From Acrocarpospora phusangensis (lineage in GTDB: Bacteria > Actinomycetota > Actinomycetes > Streptosporangiales > Streptosporangiaceae), in NCBI RefSeq assembly GCF_016862995.1, contig NZ_BOOA01000006.1, forward strand, positions 62,001 through 126,000: a stretch of DNA of 64,000 nt, given 5' to 3'. This document shows, piece by piece, positions 34,741 through 43,916 of the stretch; the stretch's first letter is position 1; every line of letters begins with the position of its first letter. Made by a program: the position numbers and the translations under genes. The notes below the pieces were generated by a model. That model had not been told where the DNA came from. It saw only the letters and a program-made list of their open reading frames with translations, and made no database searches.

Positions 34741-34771
34741 AGCGATCCGCCGCACGGCGCGGCGGATCGCT
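34741..34771. terminator. Perfect 13-base hairpin terminator
   Basis: AGCGATCCGCCGC (34741-34753) pairs with GCGGCGGATCGCT (34759-34771), loop ACGGC. It lies after the stop of the metzincin-like gene at 34805 on the minus strand, and upstream of the LamG gene start. It should isolate the two transcripts. Confidence 0.78.
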
Positions 34772-34804
34772 GCTTCTAGTCGGTCGGGGTCGGCAGGCCG
34801 CGGA

Positions 34805-36187
34805 TCATCCGTCGTTGCGGCAGCCGCTGGCCGTGCGGCCGTTGTTGCAGTGGTTGAGCTGGAGGCTGTCCAGCAGGTAGGCGAAGTTCTGTCCCGCGGG
34901 GCTCACGACGGAGAGCCGCACGCCGGCCGTCCCGGCCGGCGCGGTCCCGGAGACGGAATACTCCTGCCAGGCCGACGTCAGCGCGAAGGTGGAGCTGTCG
35001 GTGGTGGAGATGAGCGTGTTCGACGCGTTGTACCAGGCCATCCGGAGCTTGACGTTGCCGGCCGTGTTGGTGGTCAACCGGGCGAAGAACTTGTACGGCT
35101 GCCCGGCGGTCACCGCCGGCCTGCGGGTGACCGAGACGCTCCCCTCGGCGTGCGCCTGGACGTTCATGGTGAGCGACCGGCGGCCGTCGTACCACCGGGC
35201 CGAGGTCTGGAAGTTCGGTCCGGGCGGGGTGACCTGCATCCAGCCGCCGCCGGAGACCGTGAAGCCGGACGGGAATCCGAACGGCGCGTCGGCCTCGACA
35301 GTGCGTTCCTGGGCGGTCAGCAGGTCGTTGCTGTAGCCCACGTCACAGCAGACGGGCGTGGTGAACTCCGGCGCGTTGGCGATGTTGACCTTGCGGCTGT
35401 CATTCGGGTCGTTGGAGGTGTAGAACAGCGCCGAGGGCTCGCTGGGGTCGTAGTAGGTGTTGAACTCCTGGTCGATCTGCCAGTCGTTGTACTGGCTGAT
35501 CATGACGTCCTGGGACGAGAAGCTGCCCGGCACCTCACTGACCTTGGCGTGATCCACGTCGTAGGTGTGGATCAGCTCGTGCATCATGGTGCCGCTGTCC
35601 CAGTCCACGTCGGTGGTCGCCACGCAGACGCCGTCGCAGTGGGCCGTCGCCGTCCCGTCGAAGTCCTCGAACACCAGGTACTTGCGACCGGCGTTGTCAT
35701 ACCCGGCGGCGGTCAGGTCGTCGGCGATGACGAACGGGTCGGTCTCGCCGTCGATGACGGCGTCCTCGATCTTCTCGGGGATCACCATCGCGCGCGCGTA
35801 CCCCGCGTACGTGCTGGTGTCGTGGCCGGTCCGGCAGCTGATGTTGAGGTGGTGGTCGTAGTTGGTGGTCTCGTCGAGCAGCCAGTCCATCCGATCGACG
35901 ATCTTGGCGATCCGCTCGGCGTAGGCCTCGTAGTGGTTCCCGTTGCCCTCGTGCCAGGCGTAGATCACCTGCACCGCCGGGATGCTGCCAGCGGCGTTCT
36001 TGGGGTCGGCCAGCGTGGTGGCGCAGCCTCGCTTGGGCACAGCGGCGTCCACCGGCTGAACGTAGGGTCCGTCAGGCTCGGTCCCGCCCGGGACGAAGTC
36101 GTCGGCACGCGCCGGACCGGCCATCGTCAGCACGGCCAGACCGGCCGCGACCCCCGCGGACAGGAACCGTTTGAGCCGTAACGACAT
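34805..36187 (-). CDS. Secreted metzincin-like metalloprotease with C-terminal carbohydrate-binding-like domain
   Basis: A protein of 460 residues from ATG 36187, with GAGAGGAG upstream. Signal peptide residues 1-28 end GPARA. The zinc site MMHELIHTYDVDH gives His203, Glu204, His207 and His213, the HExxHxxxxxH spacing of metzincins, but the usual Gly at position eight is Asp210. Met-turn candidates follow at DVMISQYND. Several Cys pairs suggest disulfides. The last 140 residues form a CBM4/9-like beta-sandwich (SVTRRPAVTAGQPYKFFARL, WQEYSVSGTAPAG). It probably acts outside the cell on proteins or glycoprotein-rich material. The exact family is not certain. Confidence 0.78.
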   Translation of the reverse strand: MSLRLKRFLSAGVAAGLAVLTMAGPARADDFVPGGTEPDGPYVQPVDAAVPKRGCATTLADPKNAAGSIPAVQVIYAWHEGNGNHYEAYAERIAKIVDRMDWLLDETTNYDHHLNISCRTGHDTSTYAGYARAMVIPEKIEDAVIDGETDPFVIADDLTAAGYDNAGRKYLVFEDFDGTATAHCDGVCVATTDVDWDSGTMMHELIHTYDVDHAKVSEVPGSFSSQDVMISQYNDWQIDQEFNTYYDPSEPSALFYTSNDPNDSRKVNIANAPEFTTPVCCDVGYSNDLLTAQERTVEADAPFGFPSGFTVSGGGWMQVTPPGPNFQTSARWYDGRRSLTMNVQAHAEGSVSVTRRPAVTAGQPYKFFARLTTNTAGNVKLRMAWYNASNTLISTTDSSTFALTSAWQEYSVSGTAPAGTAGVRLSVVSPAGQNFAYLLDSLQLNHCNNGRTASGCRNDG

Positions 36188-36288
36188 GTGTTGCTCCTCT
36201 CGAATCGGGCAAGATCTTCGCTCGTACGCTAGGAGCCACCGGTTTCTCCGCAGTTTCACGAGTGCGGGCCGTACGGGTGCCGACGAAT

Positions 36289-36323
36289 GACGAAGGCCCG
36301 GCGGTCGGTGCCGGGCCTTCGTC
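36289..36323 (-). terminator. Perfect 14-base hairpin terminator after the GH95-like gene
   Basis: GACGAAGGCCCGGC (36289-36302) and GCCGGGCCTTCGTC (36310-36323) pair perfectly with a seven-base loop. On the minus strand it begins about nine bases after the GH95-like stop at 36333. Confidence 0.85.
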
Positions 36324-36332
36324 GGTGATTTG

Positions 36333-39086
36333 TTACTGGGCGGGGGTGAAGGTGTAGGTCGCGCCCTTGGCGGCCACGATGCGGAGCGTCGACTTTCCGG
36401 CGCCGATGTCGCTCGCGGTTCCGTCGCTCACCGAGACGTCGACCTTGGTCCCCGTCCACGGGTTCTTGATCTCGAACTTGCCGCCCTGCTCGCTCGTCAC
36501 GGTGATGTACTCCACCGCGTCGCCGGTGCGCTTGGCGCTGACGACCAGGCCGCCCTTCTCGCGCAGGTTGTGGAAGGCGCCGCTCTTGCCCGCGGGCCAG
36601 ACCGGGAAGACCTGGACCAGGCCGTCCCAGCTCTGCAGCAGCATGTTGTTCAGGGCTTCGATCGCGCCGGCCTTCTCCAGGCCGTGGAAGCCGTCGACGA
36701 TGCGCAGGTTGGCCGCCGACTTGGTGTTGATCTGCTGCTTGAGGCGGTCGATCAGGCTCTGGGCCGGGTAGCCGACCCGGGCGGCCTGGGTGAACACCTT
36801 CGGGAAGCTGTTGTCCTGGCCCCACGAGTTCATCGCGGTGAGGGTGTCGATCGCGGTCTGCCGCTCCAGCTCCGGCGAGCCGATGCCGATCCGCTCACCC
36901 GGGTGGATGAACTCCAGGTTGACGGTGTTGTCGCCGGGGCGGATGGCCGGCAGGCCGATGAGGGTGCCCGGCTCGCCCAGGGCGTACACGGTCTTGCCGT
37001 TGTGGACGGTGGTGGGCGACGGCGGGAGGTTGCGCAGGATCTTGCCCCACACCCAGCGGCGGTCGGAGTCGACGCCGAGGCGGGTGCCGGCCTCCTCCAG
37101 GGTGGTCAGCAGCGACTTCAGCATGCCCAGGTCGGGGCTGGAGTTCTTGCCCCAGGTGCCTTCGTGCGGGCCGCCGAAGAAGGAGTACTGGCCGGTGGTC
37201 TCGTCGCGCTCCAGCCAGTTCTCGAAGAAGGCGGCGACCTCCTTCATGAACGGGTAGCCGGTCTCGCGGAGCCACTGCTCGTCCCGCGTGTACTGCCAGT
37301 ACGAGATGTACTGCGACACCGCGAACAGCGAGTTCCCCACCTGCTGGTGGTAGTTGTTGTCGGCGGTCGCGCCGAAGGGCGCGATGCCCACGGGGAACAG
37401 CACGCCCGAAGGCATGCCGCCGGACGGGAAGCGGCTGTCCACGTAGTCGGCCTTGACGCGGCGCAGGTCCGTCCGGGCCCGGGTGCGCGCCGCGGGCAGG
37501 AAGTCGGTCACCAGGTCGAAGTACGGCAGCGCCAGCTCGGGCCGGTTGCTGCTGTAGACGCCGTAGTAGTTGGCCTGCCAGTTGTAGTTCATGTGCATGT
37601 CGCCACCCCAGGAGGGGTTGTCGGAGGTGGCCCAGATGCCGTACAAGCCGGAGGCGGTCTTGCCTTCGCGGAGCGAGGAGCCCAGGAAGTAGAGCGAGCC
37701 GTAGTAGAACTTCTCCAGCACGTCGTCGTCGAGGTCGACGTACGAGCGCAGCCAGTAGTTCTTCCACCAGTCGAGGTGCTCGCCGTAGAGGGCGTCCACC
37801 GACGCGGCGGTCTGCGCCTTCGCCAGGTCGACCGCGGCGGGTCCGGGGTCGGGCGTGTCGGCGCCGCCTCCGGCGACGGCCGTCACGATGTCGACGGTCT
37901 CGCCGGGGGCCAGCTCGAAGGTGATGCGCCCGCCCGAGGGCGCGCCGATCTGGGTGCCGCCGATGACGCGGGTCGCCACCGAGGCCCGGGAGACCCAGGC
38001 GCCGCCCGGGGAGGTCGACCGGGTGGCCCACTGGGTGTCGCCGGACACGCCCGAGGTGGCGGGCAGGTTGCGGCCGCCGCCCGCCGCGCCGACGGCGGTC
38101 TGGGCGCGCAGCCGGACCGGCGCGGTGCCCTGCGAGGTGATCGAGGTGACCACCAGGTTGCTGTCGGCGCCGGTGAAGGTCTTCATCGTGACCGGGGCGC
38201 CGTTGATCACCATGGTGGTGTCGATGTCGCCCTTGAGGATGTTCTGCTCCTCCAGGAACGGGCCGGTCGGCGCGGTGGGGCCCTCGACGTCGTACAGCTC
38301 GAAGGCGCCGATGCGGGCGCGCGGGTTGTTGAGCGAGTCGGAGGTGGTGCCCTGGGTCGGCTCGGTGATGTTCATGCGCAGGTAGCGCGCGGTCACGCTC
38401 GGGAGGGCACGGTCGGTCGTCGCCGCGCTGTTGCCCGTGACGGTGTCGATCGTGGTCCAGTCGGCGCCGTCGGTGCTGGCCTCGAGGGTCCAGTTCTTGG
38501 TGACGTTGGCGGTCTCGGCCGGGCGGGCCGCGGCGTCGTGGCGCACGATGTAGCGGCGGAACGTCTTCGCGGAGCCCAGGTCCAGCCGGAGCCACTGCGG
38601 CTTGCCGACGTTGGAGACCCAGCCTTCGTAGCCGGCGGCCCAGGCGCCGCTGACCGCGCGGTTGGGCGGGAAGGAGCCGTGGTTGCTGGATGAGGTCGCG
38701 TTCGCGCCCAGGGCGAGGTTCGAGGCGGTGACGGTGGTGTCGGGGGTGATCGTCACGGAGCCGAGGGCGAGCAGCGAAGCGCTGGGCGTGGGGGTCCAGA
38801 AGTCGCCCTTGGAGATGTGGAAGGTCTTGTAACCGTCGCCGCCGCCGGAGGCTACGCCGATGTCGCCGTTTCCGAGGAGGGCGGTGTCGGGCATGGTGCT
38901 GTTGACCGAGCCTCCGTAGCCCTGGGTGGTCCAGCGGCCCTTGATCGGGCCGACGATCTGCTGGATCTCCGCCCACTGGTCGTCGACGGTGGGGACCGCG
39001 GCCGTTGCGGGGATCGCCGTGATCAGCGAGCTGGTGAGCGCCGTCGCCATGACGGCGGCCGCCAGGACGCCTCGCGTGTTCCTCAT
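36333..39086 (-). CDS. Secreted GH95-like glycoside hydrolase with F5/8 type C domain
   Basis: A protein of 917 residues with signal peptide (1-29). TMPDTALLGNGDIGVASGG (about 63-82) opens the N-terminal catalytic-associated domain. An inserted discoidin-like domain (about 120-245) has ANATSSSNHGSFPPNRAVSG and WLRLDLGSAKTFRRYIVRH. The helical barrel includes MHMNYNWQANYYGVYSSNRPEL, equivalent to the NxN-containing region of GH95, and later EKAGAIEALNNMLLQS and FPVWPAGKSGAFHNLREKGG. GH95 contains alpha-L-fucosidases and alpha-L-galactosidases; sequence supports the family type but not the sugar. A LacI-type operator lies upstream, so expression is probably sugar-induced. Confidence 0.8.
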   Translation of the reverse strand: MRNTRGVLAAAVMATALTSSLITAIPATAAVPTVDDQWAEIQQIVGPIKGRWTTQGYGGSVNSTMPDTALLGNGDIGVASGGGDGYKTFHISKGDFWTPTPSASLLALGSVTITPDTTVTASNLALGANATSSSNHGSFPPNRAVSGAWAAGYEGWVSNVGKPQWLRLDLGSAKTFRRYIVRHDAAARPAETANVTKNWTLEASTDGADWTTIDTVTGNSAATTDRALPSVTARYLRMNITEPTQGTTSDSLNNPRARIGAFELYDVEGPTAPTGPFLEEQNILKGDIDTTMVINGAPVTMKTFTGADSNLVVTSITSQGTAPVRLRAQTAVGAAGGGRNLPATSGVSGDTQWATRSTSPGGAWVSRASVATRVIGGTQIGAPSGGRITFELAPGETVDIVTAVAGGGADTPDPGPAAVDLAKAQTAASVDALYGEHLDWWKNYWLRSYVDLDDDVLEKFYYGSLYFLGSSLREGKTASGLYGIWATSDNPSWGGDMHMNYNWQANYYGVYSSNRPELALPYFDLVTDFLPAARTRARTDLRRVKADYVDSRFPSGGMPSGVLFPVGIAPFGATADNNYHQQVGNSLFAVSQYISYWQYTRDEQWLRETGYPFMKEVAAFFENWLERDETTGQYSFFGGPHEGTWGKNSSPDLGMLKSLLTTLEEAGTRLGVDSDRRWVWGKILRNLPPSPTTVHNGKTVYALGEPGTLIGLPAIRPGDNTVNLEFIHPGERIGIGSPELERQTAIDTLTAMNSWGQDNSFPKVFTQAARVGYPAQSLIDRLKQQINTKSAANLRIVDGFHGLEKAGAIEALNNMLLQSWDGLVQVFPVWPAGKSGAFHNLREKGGLVVSAKRTGDAVEYITVTSEQGGKFEIKNPWTGTKVDVSVSDGTASDIGAGKSTLRIVAAKGATYTFTPAQ

Positions 39087-39152
39087 GGGGGTGCCTTTCT
39101 GCCCCTGCCTGAGCAGGCAAAAGACCTCTTCCAGTCGGCTTGGACCGGTCGA

Positions 39153-39164
39153 GATAACGTTATC
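39153..39164. promoter_or_regulatory. LacI-type operator upstream of the GH95-like gene
   Basis: GATAACGTTATC is a perfect 12-base palindrome with the central CG of LacI/GalR-family sites. It lies 67 bases upstream of the GH95-like start on the minus strand and 174 bases before the divergent monooxygenase. No LacI-family gene is in the window. Confidence 0.68.
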
Positions 39165-39337
39165 CCGAGGCTAGGGCGTTACCGGCGTATTTCGAAAGGT
39201 AGATCTTCATAACAGGTTCATCACGTGGGGTGCTCATCCGGCGCGGACCCTAGGATGACCATGCCTACCTCGTTGCCCACCTGTCGCAGCAGTATGGCGT
39301 AGTTCAGATTCACGACCCGAATCGGAGTGCGAGGCAG

Positions 39338-40552
39338 ATGGCCGCATCGGCAGTGCGATCAGTGCGATCAGTGCGATCCCCCGACATCGCGATCCTGGGC
39401 GGTGGCATCGGCGGGCTCGCGACCGCCGCCTTCCTGCACCGCGCGGGCCTCCCGTGCACCGTGTACGAACAGGCGTCGGAACTGAAGGAGCTGGGCGCCG
39501 GCCTCGTGGTGGCCCCCAACGCCGCCCGGCTGCTCCGGCGGCTGGGCGTGCTCGACGTCTTCCTGCGCCGGGCCGTGGAGCTGGAGGTCGGCTGGGAGTT
39601 CCGGCGATGGGAGGACGGGACGATCCTGTCGGCCGAGAACCTCACCACCGAATGCGTCCGGCTCTACGGCGAGCAGACGTACACGGCGCACCGCGCGGAC
39701 CTGCTCGACGTCATCAAGTCGGCCGTACCGGACGGGACGGTCAGACTGGGCAGGCGCGCTGTCGAGCTCCGGCACGACGGTGATCGCCCCGTGCTGCTCT
39801 TCGAGGACGGGGAACGCGTCGAGCCCGACGTCCTGATCGGGGCTGACGGCGTCCATTCCGTCGTACGGCGGTCGCTGGCCGGGTCGGCGCCCGCGAGAGT
39901 CTCCGGGCTCTCCGCCTTCAGGGCGCTGGTCCCGGCCGAGCGGGCCCCGTCGTTCGCCCGGCGGCCGGCGCAGACGCTGTGGATCGGCCCGGACCACCAC
40001 CTGGTGCACTACCCCATCTCGGCCGGCGCGTTCGTGAACCTGGTGGCGGTCGCCCCCGCGGGCGAGTACTCGGTCGAGTCGTGGACGGCGACCGCCACCG
40101 TCGAGGAGCTCCTCACGGAGTTCGACGGGTGGGATCCCCGCCTGCGGGCCCTGATCAGGGCCGCCGGGGTCCCCGGACGCTGGGCGCTGCTGGACAGGCT
40201 CCCGCTACGGCAGTGGAGTCGTGGCACCGTCACGCTCCTCGGCGACGCCGCCCACCCCATGTTCCCCTTCTTCGGCCAGGGCGCCGCGCAGGCCATCGAA
40301 GACGCTGCCGTGCTGGCCGGCTGCCTGGCCGAGGACGTGACCGACCCGGCCCGCGCCCTGCGACGCTACGAGCAGCTGCGCCTGCCGCGGACGACCCGCT
40401 TGCAGGAGGTGAGCCACGGGCGTTCCCACATCAACCATTTACCGGACGGGCCCGACCAGGAGGCTCGCGACAAGTCCTTCACCGAGGCGGACCCGCTGGT
40501 GGCGAACGGCTGGATCTACGGATACGACCCCGAAGTAGAAATGAGCGCATGA
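39338..40552 (+). CDS. FAD-dependent aromatic monooxygenase
   Basis: A protein of 404 residues from ATG 39338, with GCGAGGCAG before it. The flavin site is [19 protein letters not shown] (GxGxxG, residues 21-26), [14 protein letters not shown] is the DG motif, and [24 protein letters not shown] the GD motif. Salicylate and 3-hydroxybenzoate hydroxylases are the nearest familiar types. NAD(P)H-driven ring hydroxylation is expected. With the following dioxygenase it could make or feed hydroxyquinol. The N-terminus carries a short repeated VRS stretch. Its stop overlaps a 23-codon remnant. Confidence 0.87.
   Translation: MAASAVRSVRSVRSPDIAILGGGIGGLATAAFLHRAGLPCTVYEQASELKELGAGLVVAPNAARLLRRLGVLDVFLRRAVELEVGWEFRRWEDGTILSAENLTTECVRLYGEQTYTAHRADLLDVIKSAVPDGTVRLGRRAVELRHDGDRPVLLFEDGERVEPDVLIGADGVHSVVRRSLAGSAPARVSGLSAFRALVPAERAPSFARRPAQTLWIGPDHHLVHYPISAGAFVNLVAVAPAGEYSVESWTATATVEELLTEFDGWDPRLRALIRAAGVPGRWALLDRLPLRQWSRGTVTLLGDAAHPMFPFFGQGAAQAIEDAAVLAGCLAEDVTDPARALRRYEQLRLPRTTRLQEVSHGRSHINHLPDGPDQEARDKSFTEADPLVANGWIYGYDPEVEMSA
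39351..39377 (+). repeat. Three 9-base tandem repeats in the monooxygenase N-terminus
   Basis: CAGTGCGAT occurs three times in direct order at 39351-39359, 39360-39368 and 39369-39377. It encodes repeated Val-Arg-Ser in frame just before the flavin-binding strand. A change in copy number would keep the frame but alter the N-terminal tail. Confidence 0.9.
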
Positions 40553-40620
40553 GGTTCGTCACTCACGACAACGTCACCGCGCTGATCCGCGCGGCCTGGG
40601 AAGGAAGACCACCGCGATGA
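40549..40620 (+). pseudogene. 23-codon remnant, probable internally deleted maleylacetate reductase
   Basis: An open frame of 23 codons overlaps the monooxygenase stop (ATGA at 40549) and the dioxygenase start (ATGA at 40617). Its first residues MRFVTH resemble the N-terminus of maleylacetate reductases, and its end [13 protein letters not shown] resembles their C-terminus. The gene order monooxygenase, maleylacetate reductase, hydroxyquinol dioxygenase is expected for this pathway. I infer an in-frame deletion of roughly 330 codons. It could instead be a chance leader that couples translation. Confidence 0.6.
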
Positions 40621-41505
40621 GCACCGCGAAGATCAGCGCGCAGCAGCAGGCCCGCGAGGAGGAGCTGACCGAGCGCGTGGTGCGCTCCTTCGACGCGTGC
40701 GCCGACCCCCGGCTCCGGGAACTCATGGCCGGACTCGTACGCCACCTGCACGCCTACATCCGCGAGGTACGCCTGACCGAGGCGGAATGGGCCCAGGCGA
40801 TCGACTTCCTCACCCGCTGCGGCCACATCACCAGCGGCAAACGGCAGGAGTTCATCCTGCTCTCCGACACCCTGGGCGCCTCGATGCAGACCATCGCGGT
40901 CAACAACGAGGCGTACGGCGAGGCCACCGAAGCGACCGTCGTCGGCCCGTTCTTCGTCGAGGGCTCACCGGAGGTCCCGCTCGGCGGTGACATCTCCAAC
41001 GGCGCGGCCGGCGAACCGTGCTGGGTGGAAGGATCGGTACGCGACACGGAAGGCCGACCACTCCCCGGCGTCCTCCTGGAGGTATGGGAGGCCGACGAGG
41101 ACGGCCACTACGACGTCCAGTACGGCGACGACCGGACCGCCGCCCGCGGCCACCTCTACACCGGCGACGACGGAGAATACCGTTTCTGGGGCATCACGCC
41201 GACGCCGTACCCGATCCCACGACGGGCCGGTCGGCGCGATGCTCCAAGCGGTGGGACGATTCCCGATGCGGGCCTCGCATCTGCACTTCAAGGTCGTCCA
41301 CGAGGGCTACCGCACCCTGGTGACCCACATCTTCGTCCAGGGGGACGCGCTCCTCGGCTCCGACGCCGTCTTCGGCGTCAAGGAGTCACTCGTCCGGCGC
41401 TTCGACCAGCAGCCGACCGGCACGCCGGCCCCCGACGGGAGACGACTCGACGGCACCTGGTCGAAGGTCCGCTTCGACATCGTCCTCGCCCCCGACAGCC
41501 CATGA
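40617..41505 (+). pseudogene. Hydroxyquinol 1,2-dioxygenase-like gene with one-base frameshift
   Basis: The first frame gives about 200 residues of an intradiol dioxygenase: [63 protein letters not shown] and [13 protein letters not shown], then [11 protein letters not shown] with the second iron Tyr. The next residues are readable only in another frame, [26 protein letters not shown], which has the two iron His. A missing C at the CCC run 41216-41218 explains the shift. The two halves together match the normal length. The enzyme would cleave hydroxyquinol to maleylacetate but is inactive as sequenced; a read error is possible. Confidence 0.85.
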
Positions 41506-41533
41506 TTCGGCCCGGAATCCGGGCAGCGGCCGC

Positions 41534-41935
41534 TCAGTCCCCTGAGAAGAAGGTGGGGTAATCCCCGCAGCTCGGGCTGCCCAGCCTCAGCACCGACGAG
41601 ACCTTGTCGTTGAACTTGTAGGCGGGCGCCCCCAGATGGACCACCTTCTCACCTGGCCGGATACAGAAGCGGCGATCTTTGAAGCCGACGTCGTCGAACA
41701 GCACCCAGGCCGACGGGGTGTTGTTCTCGACCGAACTCGCCTCGTCGTTGTCCTCGTAGTCGAAGTAGTGGTTGGTGTGCGGGAAGAGCCTCCAGTAGCC
41801 CTCGTAGAACGCGTCGTCGTACAACTTCAGCGAATCCGCGGCGTACGCACGGGTGGTCGCCTGCGCGGGCGACGCCGGCCCCAGTCCGAGCGCGGCCGCC
41901 AGGACCGCGCATGACAGTGCCTTGATGCTCCTCAT
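41534..41935 (-). CDS. Secreted beta/gamma-crystallin or I36 inhibitor-like protein
   Basis: A protein of 133 residues from ATG 41935, preceded by GAGGAGAGG. Signal peptide residues 1-26 end SPAQA. The mature part contains [16 protein letters not shown] and [21 protein letters not shown], two copies of the crystallin Greek-key pattern, followed by KVSSVLRLG with the D/N-x-S-S turn. Two Cys may pair. Actinomycete proteins like this are annotated as peptidase inhibitor family I36, but inhibitor activity cannot be inferred with certainty. It ends head-on against the dioxygenase pseudogene. Confidence 0.75.
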   Translation of the reverse strand: MRSIKALSCAVLAAALGLGPASPAQATTRAYAADSLKLYDDAFYEGYWRLFPHTNHYFDYEDNDEASSVENNTPSAWVLFDDVGFKDRRFCIRPGEKVVHLGAPAYKFNDKVSSVLRLGSPSCGDYPTFFSGD

Positions 41936-42029
41936 CAGATCCTCTCCTCGAATCGGTTGTGGAGAGGATGGCAAGCGTGTCTTGTGAGTCTCTGAGACTC
42001 GGCTTGGATCCGAGGACCCACGACCGACT

Positions 42030-42839
42030 TCAGTGAGAGGCGTCCCGCAGTCTGGCGGCGACGTCGGGAACGTAGTTCTCAAGGCTGCGGGGCGGACGAC
42101 GGTAGCCCGTGGCGGCGGGCCGTTCGGGAATCTCCAGCGGAGCGCGCCGTACCTCCCGATACGGGATCGAGGAGAGCAGGTGGGAGATCATGTTGATTCT
42201 CGCGGATCGTTTGTCCTCGCTCTCCACCTCGTGCCAGGGCGCCTCGGGGATGTCGGTGTGGACGAGCATCTGGTCCTTGGCCCGCGAGTAGTCCTCCCAC
42301 CTGGTGATCGACTCCAGGTCTATCGCCGAGAGCTTCCAGCTGCGCATCGGATCCTCCAGCCGCGCCCTGAACCGTTTCTCCTGCTCGGCGTCGCTGACGG
42401 AGAACCAGTACTTGCGCAGCAGGAAGCCGTCCTCGACCAGCAACCGCTCGAAGATCGGGCACTGATGGAGGAACCTGGTGTACTCGTCCTGGGTACAGAA
42501 CCCCATCACCCGCTCCACTCCCGCCCGGTTGTACCAGCTGCGGTCGAACAGCACGATCTCCCCGGCGGCCGGGAGTTGCTCGACGTACCGCTGGAAGTAC
42601 CACTGGCCGCGCTGCCGCTCGGTCGGCGCCGGCAACGCCACGATCCTGGTCACCCGCGGATTCAGGTACTCGACCACCCGCTTGATCGTGCTGCCCTTGC
42701 CGGCCGCGTCACGCCCTTCGAAGAGCACGACGAGACGCACACCCTCGGCCCGCACCCACTCCTGCAGCTTGACCAACTCACCCTGCAGCCGGAAGAGCTC
42801 CTTCTCGTACGGCTGCCGCCCCAGTTTCCCTGTCGCCAT
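42030..42839 (-). CDS. ppk2: Polyphosphate kinase 2
   Basis: A protein of 269 residues, usual for single-domain PPK2. VLFEGRDAAGKGSTIKR (about 39-54) is the Walker A loop, VLFDRSWYNRAGVERVMGF (Walker B, Asp99) the phosphate-transfer region, and LLRKYWFSVSDAEQEKRFRAR the lid with basic residues. The N-terminal KLGRQPYEKELFRLQGELVKLQEW is typical. It transfers phosphate between polyphosphate and nucleotides in the cytoplasm. ATG 42839 has AGGTGG upstream; an in-frame ATG slightly further up is possible. It is a single gene divergent from a membrane protein. Confidence 0.92.
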   Translation of the reverse strand: MATGKLGRQPYEKELFRLQGELVKLQEWVRAEGVRLVVLFEGRDAAGKGSTIKRVVEYLNPRVTRIVALPAPTERQRGQWYFQRYVEQLPAAGEIVLFDRSWYNRAGVERVMGFCTQDEYTRFLHQCPIFERLLVEDGFLLRKYWFSVSDAEQEKRFRARLEDPMRSWKLSAIDLESITRWEDYSRAKDQMLVHTDIPEAPWHEVESEDKRSARINMISHLLSSIPYREVRRAPLEIPERPAATGYRRPPRSLENYVPDVAARLRDASH

Positions 42840-42956
42840 CCGCCACCTCCCATTCCCAGGGATCATAGGCACAACAAGATCCACCACCCGGCCACGGGAC
42901 CGTGACCTGGACGCCGCGCCTCCGGTTTCGGAGCTTGCCGGAGATCGGAGGCGATC

Positions 42957-43916
42957 GTGGGACGGGCTCGCGATTATGGTTTCGTGCCCGAGACGGGTAA
43001 GGGTGCACTGGCTGGTGTGGTGGTCGGCGTCGTGGTCGGCGGCGTGGTCGGCGTCGTGCAGGCCGTGCTGTGGGCGGTGAGCGCGCCGTGGGACGGGCAT
43101 TCGGGCACACGGGGGCCCTACACCCTCCCGATGACGGTGGCGGCTTTCGTGATCGGGGCGGTGGCGGCACGTCAGGTCCGGCTGCGTCTCTGGCCCCTCG
43201 TCGCGTTCGCCGGCGGGATCGCCACGCTGGCGCTGGGCGAGGCTCTGTGGAGGGTCACGCCCGAGACCACCAACTACGGGTTCCAGCGATGGCTGCTCGG
43301 CGGAGTCCACCTGCTGGCGGCGGTGGCCGGATTCGCCGTCGCGGCCTGGCTGGTGGCCGCCACGCGACGGTGGTGGTCCAGGATCGCGATGCTCGGCGTG
43401 CTCGCCGCCGTCTGCGTGCTGGCCGTTCCCTTGGCGGAGCCGGCTTCGCGCTGGCACCTGGCCCGCGGATTCACCCTGGTGGGGGTACCCCTGGTCGCGC
43501 CGCACCTCCCCGGATACAGGCTGTACGAGGCCGCGGCGCCGGTCGTCGGTGGCGCGGGCGAGCCGGTGATCATGCTGGAGTACCGCCGCGTCGGTGCGGA
43601 GACCGTGGGCGGGAGCCGGCTGGGCATTCAGGTGCTCCTGCGACGGAGCTCTGCCGCGACCCCCGCGCGGGCGTGCGCGAGGCCGTACTACGCCGATTCC
43701 TGGGCGGCCGGGAGCGAGCCCTGCCGCCCTGCCTCACGCGATCGGTGGGTTCGCCACGGATGGGAGGGTCGGGTCGCGGTGTTCGCCCACAGCGGCGGCG
43801 CGCTGGTGGAGATCGAAAGCCACGGCGCCGAGGAGACGACCCTGCTCGCGGCGGTGGAGGCGACCCGGCCGATCTCCGCGGAGTCTCTCGCGGATCAGGT
43901 CCGCCCAGTGCGGTGA
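42957..43916 (+). CDS. Membrane protein of unknown function
   Basis: A protein of 319 residues from GTG 42957, which has GGAG-rich sequence upstream. The first half shows about five hydrophobic segments (near 14-36, 60-80, 85-103, 118-140 and 145-165), starting with GALAGVVVGVVVGGVVGVVQAVLW. The second half is soluble, with three Cys and a motif FTLVGVPLVAPHLPGYRLYEA, and would lie outside or inside the cell depending on topology. I do not recognise the family. It is divergent from ppk2 and is followed by the long leader of the 947-residue gene. Confidence 0.72.
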   Translation: MGRARDYGFVPETGKGALAGVVVGVVVGGVVGVVQAVLWAVSAPWDGHSGTRGPYTLPMTVAAFVIGAVAARQVRLRLWPLVAFAGGIATLALGEALWRVTPETTNYGFQRWLLGGVHLLAAVAGFAVAAWLVAATRRWWSRIAMLGVLAAVCVLAVPLAEPASRWHLARGFTLVGVPLVAPHLPGYRLYEAAAPVVGGAGEPVIMLEYRRVGAETVGGSRLGIQVLLRRSSAATPARACARPYYADSWAAGSEPCRPASRDRWVRHGWEGRVAVFAHSGGALVEIESHGAEETTLLAAVEATRPISAESLADQVRPVR

